Source: Phycisphaerales bacterium (GTDB lineage: Bacteria > Planctomycetota > Phycisphaerae > Phycisphaerales > UBA1924). Taken from it: 64,000 nucleotides of DNA. Both the position numbers and the translations under genes were made by a program. The stretch's first letter is position 1; each line of letters opens with the position of its first letter. Below are positions 7,965 to 17,300 of the stretch, in pieces. Where the stretch lies: contig JADLBU010000084.1 in NCBI GenBank assembly GCA_020847535.1, positions 1 to 64,000 on the forward strand, in the 5' to 3' direction. The notes under the pieces were generated by a model. That model worked only from the letters and a program-made list of their open reading frames with translations, was not told where the DNA came from and made no database searches.

Positions 7965-9461
7965 ATGGCCGACCGCTCCCCGCTCAACCTCGTCCTGGCC
8001 GCCCGTCACCCGTGCATCCGCATCGTCACAGACGATGAAAACGATGCCCTCGCACACGTGATGGAGGCCGCGCACCTCGCCAAGCTCACCGACATCAAGA
8101 TCTGGACCATCACCGAGGGGATCCGCGAGGCGGTCCTCGAGAACGCTCAGGGCGTCGAGAAGACCACCGACGCCGCCAACGCACTCCTGCACATCGCGAT
8201 CGGCCTGAACTCGCCCGCGCTCGTGATCGCCATGGATCTCTCCGAGCACTTGGCTGCCGATCCGCGCACACTGCGGGCCTGGCGCGAGGCGGTCGAGAAG
8301 CTCCGCCGACTCGGGGGGGTCATGGTCATGATCGACTGCAAGGAATCGGCCCTGCCCATCGTCGATTCGGTGAGCACCCGGATCACGATCCCGCTGCCGA
8401 CCGATGATGAGATGGAGGACCTGGTCAAGAGCACCGTGCGGCACGCCGGTCGCCAGCGGCCGGTCACGGTGGAAATCACACGCGGGCAGCTCACGGCGAT
8501 CATCGCCAACCTGCGCGGCCTGACGCGCAGGCAGGCCCGGCAGATCATCCTGGATGTGGTGTCAGACGATCGCCGATTCGATGCCAGCGACCTGGCGGGT
8601 GTGCTGTCGGCCAAGCGCCGGATGCTGCAGATGTCGGGATTGCTCGAGTATGTGGAATCCCCGGCGAGCATGGACCACATCGGCGGGCTGGGTGTGCTGA
8701 AGGCGTGGCTCGCGGCCCGGGAAAAGGGGTTCGGGGAGAAGGCCAGGGAGTTCGGGATCGATCCTCCGCGGGGGATGCTGCTCCTGGGGGTGCAGGGGGC
8801 GGGCAAGAGCCTGTGCGCCAAGGCGGTGGCGACCGCGTGGGAGCGGCCGCTGCTCCGGATGGATCCCAGCGTGCTGTACGACCGGTACGTCGGTGAGAGC
8901 GAGAACCGGCTGCGGAACGCGCTGCGGCAGGCGGAGGCGATGGCGCCCATCGTGCTGTGGATCGATGAGATCGAGAAGGGGTTCGCATCGGCGGCGAGCC
9001 AGTCGACCGACGGGGGGTTGTCGCAGCGGATGTTCGGGACGCTGTTGACATGGATGCAGGAGCACGCAGCGCCGGTGTTCCTGGTGGCGACGGCGAACAA
9101 CATCGAAGCGCTGCCGGCGGAGCTGTTGCGCAAGGGCCGGTTCGATGAGATCTTCTTCGTGGACCTGCCATCGGCGGCGGCCAGGAAGCAGATCTTCGAG
9201 ATCCACCTCAAGAAACGCAAACGCGATCCGGGGCTGTTTGATGTGCCGGCGCTGGTGCAGGCGACCGAGGGGTACAGCGGGGCGGAGATCGAGCAGGGGA
9301 TCGTGTCGGCGTTGCACACGGCGTTCAACCAATCGGCGGACATCACGACCGAGCGGCTGGTGGAATCGCTCAAGGGCTCTCCCCCACTCTCGGTGACAAT
9401 GGCGGAGAAGATCGCCGAGCTGCGCGAGTGGGCGGAGGGTCGGTGCGTGAACGCGGAGTAG
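7965..9461 (+). CDS. Ycf46-like AAA family ATPase
   Basis: 498 aa from ATG 7965. The layout is that of the Ycf46 subfamily known from cyanobacteria and plastids. There is an N-terminal degenerate P-loop-like domain (residues 1-145, starting LVLAARHPCIRIVTDDEN and resembling the 'yplIyivT.EE' start), a helical linker ending LEYVESPASMDHIGGL, and then an FtsH/Cdc48-like AAA module. Walker A is GVQGAGKS (275-282), Walker B IVLWIDE (329-335), and the arginine-finger/lid region is LLRKGRFDEIFFVDLP. Ycf46 has been linked to photosynthesis/carbon uptake in cyanobacteria. Its role in non-phototrophs is unknown, and the sequence does not show a partner other than the preceding 239-aa protein. The frame is open upstream, but that part overlaps the preceding gene. 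Confidence 0.88.
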   Translation: MADRSPLNLVLAARHPCIRIVTDDENDALAHVMEAAHLAKLTDIKIWTITEGIREAVLENAQGVEKTTDAANALLHIAIGLNSPALVIAMDLSEHLAADPRTLRAWREAVEKLRRLGGVMVMIDCKESALPIVDSVSTRITIPLPTDDEMEDLVKSTVRHAGRQRPVTVEITRGQLTAIIANLRGLTRRQARQIILDVVSDDRRFDASDLAGVLSAKRRMLQMSGLLEYVESPASMDHIGGLGVLKAWLAAREKGFGEKAREFGIDPPRGMLLLGVQGAGKSLCAKAVATAWERPLLRMDPSVLYDRYVGESENRLRNALRQAEAMAPIVLWIDEIEKGFASAASQSTDGGLSQRMFGTLLTWMQEHAAPVFLVATANNIEALPAELLRKGRFDEIFFVDLPSAAARKQIFEIHLKKRKRDPGLFDVPALVQATEGYSGAEIEQGIVSALHTAFNQSADITTERLVESLKGSPPLSVTMAEKIAELREWAEGRCVNAE

Positions 9462-9473
9462 GAGCGGCAAGAC

Positions 9474-9841
9474 TCAGCAGCCGGCCTCAAACCTGAGAAC
9501 AAAGGCGACGAAGTCCTCAAGGTCGACAAACCCGCTCCCGTCAAAGTCAGCCGGGCATACGCAACCCGACAGGTCGAACTCGTACACCGTTCCGCTGTCG
9601 GTTCCCTGACCATCGGCACGGTGTGCACCCAGGAGGGCCCGGCCGCCGAGCACGCAGACTCCATATCCAAACTGATCCCCCGCGCTCCCATCAGATGCGA
9701 TCAGCGTCGATGCCCTCTTCCATGCGCCCGTCAGAGGGTCCCGCTGATGAAAATCCGCGCGTCCGGACATGCCATCAAACGTTGGAACGCCGACGATAAG
9801 CACATCCCCGTGAACGGCCAGGTAGTTCCCTCGAACATGCA
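9474..9841 (-). pseudogene. 3' remnant of a secreted FG-GAP/dockerin-like protein gene
   Basis: The minus-strand frame ending at 9474 encodes FG-GAP-like text (YLAVHGDVLIVGVP, GDQFGYGVCVLGGRALLGA), then the module CPADFDGSGFVDLEDFVAFV and the terminal EAGC seen on other secreted proteins here. There is no signal peptide and no plausible start: upstream of about 9841 the DNA becomes group II intron sequence. The fragment is therefore the C-terminal ~120 residues of a beta-propeller-type surface protein whose 5' part has been lost, probably through the intron insertion and a later deletion. It is read as a pseudogene; expression is not expected. Confidence 0.65.
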
Positions 9842-10213
9842 TGCAGGTCTCCCGGAGTAAGACTCGTGACTTTCGCCGCACACACCCGTCGCATCTACGC
9901 CCGCCCGGTCCGGATGACATCGGGCTTTGGGCTTATGGGCTCCCTCGCCCACCGGCGGACGCCTCGTATGCGCTTCGTGTTCCTCGGGCCGCGGCTATGC
10001 CTTCAGCTTCCTTCCCACCCCGTGTCGCCACGGAGCAGTTGCTGCTTGGCTCGGGGTTCCCGTCATCGGGGCCCCCAGAGGACTTGCACCTCCTAGTGGC
10101 CTGAAATAGAAGTCCGTTGCCGTCGAAACGTCGGAGAAGACCGTGAATTCATGCATGCCGCTGCCAACGAACTTCTGACACACACCACCAGTCACGCGCC
10201 ATGTCCGGCGCAC
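9842..10213 (-). mobile_element. 5' fragment of a bacterial group II intron (domain I region)
   Basis: Reading the minus strand from 10213, the sequence starts GTGCGCC, matching the group II intron 5' consensus GUGYG. It continues with phrases I recognise from bacterial group II introns: GGAGGTGCAAGTCCTCTG, GGGAACCCCGAGCC, GAAGGAAGCTGAAGGCATA, GAGGAACACGAAGCGC, and TCTTACTCCGGGAGACCTGC near 9845. No reverse transcriptase/maturase frame and no domain V/VI follow; the sequence switches to the FG-GAP remnant. The 5' end lies about 10 bases after the stem of a terminator hairpin (10219-10243), the insertion habit described for terminator-targeting group II introns. Short open frames on the plus strand across it are not genes. 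The family call is from memory of intron sequences and has not been checked by a covariance model. Confidence 0.68.
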
Positions 10214-10218
10214 CCAAT

Positions 10219-10243
10219 GAAAACCCCCGCACGGTGCGGGGGC
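10219..10243 (-). terminator. intrinsic terminator of the HTH-receiver gene
   Basis: An 8-bp perfect GC stem (CCCCCGCA/TGCGGGGG) with a 3-base loop is followed on the minus strand by TTTT. It lies 40 bases beyond the stop of the regulator gene at 10283-10861. The group II intron fragment begins directly behind its T run. Confidence 0.85.
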
Positions 10244-10282
10244 TCGTGAGGAGTGTTCGGATGTTCGTGGGGGGAGCGTCTT

Positions 10283-10861
10283 TCAGCGGACGACGTTCAT
10301 GACGCTCTCGATCGCCTCGACCACCTGCCGCACCTGGAAGGGCTTCTTGAGGAAGTAGTCAAAGCCCTGGGACTTGAGACCGTGGGCCTGGCCATCCGTC
10401 AGCTTGCCGGACCTGGCGATGATCTTGGTGTACTGGAGCTGCTCGGACTTGCGGACGAAGTCGGCGACCTGGCGGCTGTCCCCCTCGCCGAGGTGGATAT
10501 CCATGAGCAGGACGTGCGGCTTGAAGGACTGGCAGGACATGCCGGCCTGGAAGCCGGTGGTGGCGACCTGGACCTCGTAGGAGGTCTGCTCGCTGAGGAT
10601 CCGGGCGAGCGTCTCGATAATCTCCTTGTCGTCATCGACCAGGAGGACGCGGGTGCGGCCCGAGGTGATCCCATCGAGGGGGATGTTGTGGGCCTTCATG
10701 AACTTGACGAGTTCATTGACCGGAATCCGGCGATCCCGGGAGCCGGGGATGCGGTACCCGGGGAGCTGGCCGGTGTCGAACCACTTGGAGACGGTTCGCG
10801 AGGCGACCTTGCAGATCTTCGCCACTTCGCCGGTTGTCAGGACTTCTTTTTCGATGGGCAT
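10283..10861 (-). CDS. excisionase-type HTH domain fused to a response-regulator receiver
   Basis: 192 aa from ATG 10861, with GAGG 7 bases upstream. Residues 7-58 form a MerR/excisionase-like winged HTH (TTGEVAKICKVASRTVSKWF, then RIPGSRDRRIPVNELVKFM). Residues 70-190 are a CheY-like receiver with the acidic cluster DDD (76-78), the phospho-acceptor Asp121 in LLMDIHLGEG, a Ser in IIARSGK, and the conserved Lys in YFLKKPFQ. This domain order (DNA-binding first, receiver last) recurs in planctomycetes and differs from classical response regulators. No histidine kinase is nearby, so it is an orphan. It probably acts as a transcription regulator; targets are unknown. Confidence 0.88.
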   Translation of the reverse strand: MPIEKEVLTTGEVAKICKVASRTVSKWFDTGQLPGYRIPGSRDRRIPVNELVKFMKAHNIPLDGITSGRTRVLLVDDDKEIIETLARILSEQTSYEVQVATTGFQAGMSCQSFKPHVLLMDIHLGEGDSRQVADFVRKSEQLQYTKIIARSGKLTDGQAHGLKSQGFDYFLKKPFQVRQVVEAIESVMNVVR

Positions 10862-11453
10862 CGTCACACCTCGAATACAACACAGGGGTGGGGCGTGCCA
10901 TGCACACGGCACCAGCCAATCGGAGGATCGTCCACCGCGCGGCTGGCCTTCATCGATGGGAATATGCAGACGGAAAGTTCGCGTTTTAGGACGGGATACC
11001 CCCTGTGTTATCCGAGCGTGGAAGGTCCGGGTACGCCTATCCTCGGGGACAAGAGTGCTGGATCCCGAGTGTTGAGTGCCGGGTGGTCCTGAATTCGTGG
11101 GGGTTGGGGTGGATTGACGGTCCGGCGGCGGGCCAGTAGATTGACCGTCTTCTCCCTCGTGATCGGAAGGAAGAAGGCTCCGCATAGCCCCGGGTGGTTG
11201 CCATCCGGTTCGGCGAGTTCAGGGGAATTCCCTGGGTATGCAGTGTCCGAGGGGCACTGTGGAGGTCGCGGGGGGGCTGATTCCGGCCATGGGTGGCTGT
11301 ATCCTCGTGGCTTGCACTGTCGTGGTGGGCCAGTCTGGATGATCGCGGCGGTCGGGTGAGGGTCGGCCAGGGGGCCACCATCTCTCGTCCGCGGCTTGGA
11401 AGTCTTTATCTGGACCCGGCTTGCGGCTGGGCCGTCTTGCAGGAGTCGCGACC
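10862..11453. other. divergent intergenic region without a gene
   Basis: This spacer of 592 bases separates the minus-strand regulator gene and the plus-strand HEAT-repeat gene. Apart from a promoter candidate at 11114-11142, I see only low-complexity G-rich text around 11046-11110 (variants of GAGTGTTGAGTGCCGGG) and no reading frame with coding character. Such GTGCTGAG-like strings also occur near 29784-29812. Confidence 0.5.
11114..11142 (+). promoter_or_regulatory. candidate sigma70-type promoter for the HEAT-repeat gene
   Basis: TTGACG (11114-11119), a 17-base spacer and TAGATT (11137-11142). It would give a 5' leader of about 300 bases before the GTG at 11454. The -35 match is good and the -10 match moderate; such matches occur by chance in GC-rich DNA only occasionally, but there is no other support. 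Confidence 0.3.
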
Positions 11454-13718
11454 GTGCGGAAGCTTGTAACCCTTGATGCGATCCGGATGCTGGTTCTGTC
11501 CGCGGGCACTTTGATCGCCTGCCCTGCCATGGCGCAGGATGTGGCGACGAAGGATGCCGCGCAACCCGCGGATGCCGCTCAGCCGACGGCGACCGATGCC
11601 CGGCGGACAGAGCTGACGCAGAGCGAGCAGCTCTCGGACTTTCTCCACTTCGTCCTGATCGCCCGGTACGACGTGGCGCTGGGGCTGGGCCAGGAGCTGA
11701 TCCGGGCCAAGATCGAGCCGCGAGCTTTTGCGGACCTGGTCGAGAAGTCAAAGGATGGCGTCGGCCGATTCCAGGACACCGTCGCTCGGGCGATGCGGGT
11801 GCCGGAGCTGGAGGCGACCGCGGGGGCGCTTCTGCGGCTGTATGAGAACGGAAAGCTGAACAGGGCGCGGGATCCCGAGCAGGTCACCGAGGCAATCCGC
11901 CTGCTGGGCGGGACGCAGCGGCGCGGGCAGGATTTCGGTCGCCAGCGTCTGCTGGTCGCGGGCGAGTACGCGATGCCGCAGTTGCTGTCGGCGCTGATGG
12001 ATTCAAAGAACCCGAACCTGCAGGCGCAGGTGAGCAGCCTGCTGGTCGAGATGGGTCGCCAGGCGATCATCCCGCTGGTGACAGCGCTGCCGAAGGTGCA
12101 GCCTGAGCAGCAGGAGCGGATCATCAACACCCTGGGGCAGATCGAGTATCGCACCAGCCTGCCGTTCCTGTATGACCTTCGGGATCATGCCTCATCGTCA
12201 TCGGATACCGTGCATCAGGCGGCGATCCGGGCGATCGGGCTGATCGAGAAGGGTGACCACGGGAATCTCGGGACGGCGGATCTGTACGTGCAGCTTGCGG
12301 AGAACTATTACGACCGCAAGAGCGAGCTGACGAGCTTCCCCGGTGAGGATAACCAGTTGCTGTGGGCGTACGACCCGGGGCTGGGCCTGGTGATGACATC
12401 GATCCAGACGGGCGTCTATTACGATGCGATGGCGATGCAGATGACAGAGCGGGCGCTGTCGCTCAAGAGCGAGAACCCCGATGCGGTGGCGCTGTGGGTT
12501 GCCTCGAACTTCTCTCGCGAGATCCGCCAGCCCAAGGGCTACGAGAACCCGGCGTATCCGGCGGATCGCCGCGAGGCGATGTATTACGCGGTCGCGGCGG
12601 GTCCATCGGCCTCGCAGCGGGTGCTGGCGCGGGCGATGGATGATCGCGACACGCAGCTTGCGCGGCGGGCGATCGCGGCGATCGACCGGACCGCGGGCGG
12701 CGCGGGGCTGTGGGCGGGCGAGGGAACTCGCCGGCCGCTGCTGGAAGCCCTGACGTTCCCGAACCGTCGCGTGCAGTATGAATCCGCGCTGGCGATCGCG
12801 GCAGCGCAGCCGTCGGAGGCGTTCGCGGGATCGGATCGCGTGGTCCCGATCCTGACGGGTGCGATCCGCGAGGCATCGCTGAAGGTCGGCGCGGTGATCG
12901 CCCCCGACACCGAGACGTATCAGCGGATTCGGCGCGTGCTGGAGGCCGATGGGTATACGGTGCTGCCGGCGGCGAAGAACTTGGATGAGCTTGCCGAGCC
13001 GGTCGCCGAGTCGCCGGCGGTGGATGTCATGGTGATTTCGAGCCAGGACATCGCCGGGATGCCCGAGGCGATCCAGGCGGTGCGGAACTCCCCGAAGCTG
13101 TCGGCCGCGCCGGTGCTGGTGCTGACGAGCACCGATGGGTACATCGAGCTGCGCCGGAGATACGACCGGGATGGGACGATCGGCGTCCGTCAGTCTACGG
13201 TGAACGACCAGATGATGACGGCGGCGATCAACGAGCTGGTGCAGGCCGCCTCGGGCGGTGTGATCGGCGGGGATGAGGCCAAGCTGTACTCGGCTCGCTC
13301 GCTGACCGCCCTGCGGGATCTGGCGGTGTCGGGGAACACGACGCTGAACGTCTCGGATTCGGCCTCTTCGCTGATCGCGGTGCTGGGCGATAAGAAGCTC
13401 GCCGAGTCGGGCTCGGTGAACCGCTTGGATGTCGCCGAGGTGCTGGCTCGCGTGAACCAGGCGCGGGCGCAGGAAGCCTTGATGGCCGCAGCGCTGGATG
13501 CGACCGGTGCCGAGCGGATCGCGTTCCTGTCCAAGGTCGCCGATTCGGCCAAGCGGCACGGCAACCTGCTGCCGCGGGTGCAGGTCGACCGGGCGGTGGA
13601 GCTGGCGCAGGGCTCGGACCGTGCCGAGGCGACGGCTGCGGCGGCGGTGCTGGGTGCGCTGAATCTTCCGAACTCGGACCTGGCTGCGCTGATTGTGGGG
13701 GATGGGACGAGGAAGTAG
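11454..13718 (+). CDS. secreted HEAT-repeat protein with an embedded degenerate receiver-like domain
   Basis: 754 aa from the GTG at 11454; AGGAG lies 8 bases upstream and the protein then starts with a signal peptide (MLVLSAGTLIACPAMAQ). Residues about 150-280 contain HEAT-like helical repeats (LLSALMDSKNPNLQAQVSSLLVEMGRQAIIPLV is one repeat region, given here as positions 170-205). A second helical stretch is at about 385-460. Residues about 480-600 resemble a CheY fold (start VGAVIAPDTETYQRIRRVLE, later APVLVLTSTDGYIELR), but the acidic pair is absent and the expected phospho-acceptor is replaced by VMVISSQD, so phosphorylation is unlikely. An Ala-rich helical C-terminus follows. Function unknown; a periplasmic scaffold is a reasonable guess. 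A terminator follows at once. Confidence 0.82.
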   Translation: MRKLVTLDAIRMLVLSAGTLIACPAMAQDVATKDAAQPADAAQPTATDARRTELTQSEQLSDFLHFVLIARYDVALGLGQELIRAKIEPRAFADLVEKSKDGVGRFQDTVARAMRVPELEATAGALLRLYENGKLNRARDPEQVTEAIRLLGGTQRRGQDFGRQRLLVAGEYAMPQLLSALMDSKNPNLQAQVSSLLVEMGRQAIIPLVTALPKVQPEQQERIINTLGQIEYRTSLPFLYDLRDHASSSSDTVHQAAIRAIGLIEKGDHGNLGTADLYVQLAENYYDRKSELTSFPGEDNQLLWAYDPGLGLVMTSIQTGVYYDAMAMQMTERALSLKSENPDAVALWVASNFSREIRQPKGYENPAYPADRREAMYYAVAAGPSASQRVLARAMDDRDTQLARRAIAAIDRTAGGAGLWAGEGTRRPLLEALTFPNRRVQYESALAIAAAQPSEAFAGSDRVVPILTGAIREASLKVGAVIAPDTETYQRIRRVLEADGYTVLPAAKNLDELAEPVAESPAVDVMVISSQDIAGMPEAIQAVRNSPKLSAAPVLVLTSTDGYIELRRRYDRDGTIGVRQSTVNDQMMTAAINELVQAASGGVIGGDEAKLYSARSLTALRDLAVSGNTTLNVSDSASSLIAVLGDKKLAESGSVNRLDVAEVLARVNQARAQEALMAAALDATGAERIAFLSKVADSAKRHGNLLPRVQVDRAVELAQGSDRAEATAAAAVLGALNLPNSDLAALIVGDGTRK

Positions 13719-13744
13719 GCGAACGGCACGGATTGAAAACATGA

Positions 13745-13778
13745 CAGCCCTCGGAGAAGTCCGGGGGCTGTTTTCTTT
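13745..13778 (+). terminator. intrinsic terminator of the HEAT-repeat gene
   Basis: An 11-bp stem with one G-T pair (CAGCCCTCGGA/TCCGGGGGCTG), a 4-base loop and TTTTCTTT, placed 27 bases after the stop. Confidence 0.85.
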
Positions 13779-13830
13779 GGTGGTGACGGCGCGACGGGTT
13801 CATGCACCCCGTCGGGGTGCGGGATCAATT

Positions 13831-13890
13831 GATCGAACATAGCCGGGGGTGTCACTCGCGGACTCGCTCCACCCCCGGCTATGTTCGATC
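13831..13890. repeat. perfect 21-bp inverted repeat
   Basis: The arms at 13831-13851 and 13870-13890 are exact reverse complements (starting GATCGAACATAGCCGGGGG), separated by 18 bases. They are flanked by two smaller C4/G4 motifs (CACCCCGTCGGGGTG at 13805-13819 and CACCCCTTCGGG at 13890-13901). It looks like a REP-type dispersed palindrome rather than a terminator because no T run follows on either strand. Confidence 0.8.
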
Positions 13891-13947
13891 ACCCCTTCGG
13901 GCTGGAAGACGAAAACGGGCGGCCTCACCGTTCCCCGTTCGCCGGAT

Positions 13948-14113
13948 TCAACATCCCGCTTCGAAGACGATGAAGTCGTCGAGGTCGACGAAGCCGGAGT
14001 GGTCGAAATCTGCATCATCGCCGCCTTCTTCGAAGGCTTGGATGAAAGCGATGTGGTCGTCACCGTCGACAAGGCCACTGCCATCGAGGACGGCGGGGCA
14101 TGTGAAAGATATA
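13948..14113 (-). pseudogene. remnant of a dockerin-like C-terminal module
   Basis: The minus-strand frame ends with LDGSGLVDGDDHIAFIQAFE, then DADFDHSGFVDLDDFIVF and EAGC, the same duplicated calcium-loop module that ends the large repeat protein just upstream on this strand. No start or signal peptide exists. At 14114 the frame runs into the 90-bp inverted-repeat element, which appears to have inserted here, and beyond that no related sequence is seen. Best read as the leftover 3' end of a secreted-protein gene. Confidence 0.55.
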
Positions 14114-14203
14114 AGAGACTGTTTCAGAACTTCGTAGCAGAGCGGTAGAACACAGGCAGGATGCCTGTGCCACGAGATGGGGTAGGGTTCTGAAACAGTC
14201 TCT
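14114..14203 (+). mobile_element. 90-bp MITE-like element, copy 1
   Basis: It has 17-bp perfect terminal inverted repeats AGAGACTGTTTCAGAAC (14114-14130 and the complement at 14187-14203). Internal sequence contains the palindrome CACAGGCAGGATGCCTGTG. Copy 2 at 29853-29942 has the same length and opposite orientation, with only a few differences. There is no coding capacity. Flanking bases differ by one or two (TA before, AA after), so a target duplication of only two bases, if any. Confidence 0.75.
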
Positions 14204-14255
14204 AAGGGCGGGGAGGCTTGCAACCTAGCCGCAGGATCACCACATTCGCGCACTG

Positions 14256-14288
14256 GCACAACGGCTGGCAAAGAGCCAGCCGTTGTGC
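14256..14288 (-). terminator. strong hairpin downstream of the large repeat-protein gene
   Basis: The arms form a perfect 14-bp stem (GCACAACGGCTGGC at 14256-14269 and its complement at 14275-14288) around a 5-base loop, 27 bases past the stop of the gene at 14316-18188. A T run is missing, so it may protect the 3' end or terminate weakly. Confidence 0.55.
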
Positions 14289-14315
14289 GGTTCAGTCGTG
14301 CTTTGAGGTCGCCGA

Positions 14316-17300
14316 TCAGCAGCCGGACTCGAAGGCGATCACGAAGGCGATGAAGTCGTCGAGGTCGACGAAGCCGGAGCCGTCGAAGTCGGCGTTGTCG
14401 GTGCCCTCCTCGAAGGCGGCGACGAAGGTGATGAAGTCGTCGAGATCGACGAAGCCCGAGCCGTCGAAGTCGGATCCGCAGTGGGCGGTGAGGACGATCG
14501 ACTTGGTCAGGTAGGTGACTCCCCAGCGCGGGCCGGAGATGGGCTGGATGACCTGGTCAAACTCGCCGTTGAGGGAGCCGGTGGTGGTCAGGATGGTCAC
14601 CTGCTCGCCGTGCTCGGCGAAGTAGCCGTTGAAGTTGGAGAGGCGGAGGACGCCGGCGAGCGTGGCGTTGCCCGTGATCGCGAGCTTGTCGAATTCGCCG
14701 GGATTCTTGCCGCCGATCTCGATGGTCATTTCGCCGCCGGCCTCCTGGGTGTAGTTGCCCTCGATCGTGAGGGCGCCGGGAGAGTTTCCGGGGGCGAGCG
14801 CGCCGGCGGAGTTGATGACGTTGGAATCGACCAGGCCCGTGCCGCCGAGGCTGCCGCCCTGGAGGAGGTAGTTGTTGTTGTCGACTTCGATTTCGCCATT
14901 GGCGAACGTGGCGCCACCGGTCTGGATGAAGTCACCTGCGGTGCGGTCGAGCTTGCGGGCGGCATCGACGATAACGGTGCCGGAGGTGGTGAAGGGGCCA
15001 TCGTTGAGATTGACGATGCCGGTGCCGACGACATGGAGGAGGCCCTGGTTGGTGAAGCCGCCGGTGTTGGATGGGTTGATGTTCATGCCGCCGGAGACAT
15101 CGGAGATGATCTTGCCGGTGGGGCCGTTGACGATGACGAGCTGATTGTGGCCGATGTTGCCGCAGCCGTTGATGGTGTTGCCGTTGTTGGTGAGGACGAT
15201 GTTGCCGTTTGCGCCGTAGATGTAATTGCTGCCGTGGTTGGAGAGCGTGATGACGCCGTTGCCGGTCAGGGTGGTGTTGCTGTCGAGGAGGAACGTGGTG
15301 CCGTAGTACGAGGACTGCATGATCACGGCGTTGTTGTTGGTGAAGGTGTTGTTGAAGCGGACGGTGTGGGCGTCGGGGATGTAGAAGGGGGCGTTGGATG
15401 TGACGCCGGTGAGGACGGCGTTGCTGTTGCCGGCCTGCGTGAAGTAGCCGCTGCCGTCGGCGGTGAGCTGGCCGCCGGTGATGCCCGCGGTGCGGAGGAA
15501 GACGATGCCGTCGTCGGCGGCGTGGATCGTGCCATCGGTGTTGTCGAAGCCCGGACCGTCGAGGTACAGGCGGCCGCCGGGGGATGCTTCCATGAGCGCG
15601 TTGTTGTCGACGCCGCCGGCATCGTTGGGGTTGACCACAAGGCCGGAGTTGCCGGCGGCCTGGATGGTGTCGTTGTTGACGATGGTGAGCTGGTTGTAAC
15701 CGAAGTTGCCGGAGCCGGTGATGAGGTTGTCCTGGTTGATGAGCTTGAGATCCCCGGTGGCGGCGTAGACGTAGTTGGCGCCGTGGTTGGAGAGGGAAAT
15801 GGTTCCGCCGCCCGAGAGCGTGAGGTCGCCATTCTGCACGAAGAACGTCGTCCCGTAATACGAGGACTGCATCGTCAGGATGTCGGTGTTCACGAACGTA
15901 TTCTGGAAGCGGACCGTGTGCGCATCGGGGATGTAGACCGGCGCGTGCGAAGTGACATCGGTGAGGACGGCGTTGCTGTTGCCGGCCTGCGTGAAGTAGC
16001 CGCTGCCGTCGGCGGTGAGCTGGCCGCCGGTGATGCTCGCCGTGCGGAAGAACACGATGCCTGTGTCGGCGGCATGGATTGTGCCGTCGACGTTGTTGAA
16101 ACCGGCGCCGTCGAGGTAGAGCCGGCCGCCGGGGGCAGCTTCCATCAGGTTGTTGTTGTCGCAGCCGCCGGCATCGGTGGGATTTACAACGAGGCCGCTG
16201 GATCCGACGGCGCGGAAGGTGGCGTTGTTGACGAGGGTGAGCTGGTTGTAGCCGAGGTTGCCGGAGCCGGCGATCAGGTTGTCCTCGTTGGTGAGCTTGA
16301 GATCCCCGGTGACGCCGTAGATGTAGTTGCCGCCGTGGTTGGAGAGGCTGATCGTGCCGCCGCCCGAGAGCGAAAGATCCCCGCCCTGAACGAGGAACGT
16401 GGATCCGTAGTAGGACGACTGCATGGTCAGGATGTTGGTGTTGGTGAACGCGGTCTGGAAGCGGAGGGTGTGGCCGTCGGGGATGTAGACGGGGGCGTGG
16501 GAGGTCACGTTGGTCAGCACGGCGTGGCTGTTGCCGGCCTGGGTGAAGTAGCCGTTGCCGGCGGAGGTGAACTGGCCGCCGGTGATGTTCGCGGTGCGCA
16601 GGAGCACGACGCCGTTCGCGTCGGCCCGGATCGTTCCATCGGTGTTGTCGAAGCCGGGGCCGTCGAGGTAGAGATAACCGCCGGCAAGGGCACGCATCAG
16701 GCCTTCGTTGCGGGCGCCGAGGGCATCGCTGGGGTTGATGACCAGGCCGGTAGAGCCCTGTGCCTGGATGTCGCCGCCGGTGTAGTTGTACACACCGGCG
16801 GTGTTCGAGCCCAACTGACCGGAGCCCACGATGGTGCAGTCGAAGTTGTGGAGCGTGTTCGTGTGTGCCGGGATGGACTGGATGTAGTTGCCGCCGTGGT
16901 TGGACATGCTGAGCACGCCGGCGCCGTAGAGCGATGCATCTCCGGTGAGATTGAGGGTCGAGCCGTAGTAGCTGCTGGTCATCTGCACGAGGCCGGTGAG
17001 GTCGAAGTTCCCGTTGAACGAGCCGGTGTGGCCGTCGAGGATGCGGACCCAGCCGGTGATGTGCGTCGGGTAGGGGCCGATCGTGTCGGTGAGGGTCGAT
17101 TCGAAGAGGTCGATCACGCCGGTGCCGATGGTGGCGAGCACCTGGCCCTTGACGACCGCGTTGGTGTTGAGGATGACGCGGGAGGCGTTGTCGGCAAAGA
17201 TGGTTGCGGTGCCGGGGTGGGAGGTCTCGTATGTGCCGCCCTGGAGATAGAGCGTGCCGGTGTTGGTCGCCATCATCGTGCCGCTGTTGCTCATCGGATC

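Noticed and set aside
9866-10109. Short plus-strand ORFs resembling commonly annotated hypothetical proteins
   Set aside because: They lie antisense to conserved group II intron RNA sequence, which explains their recurrence.
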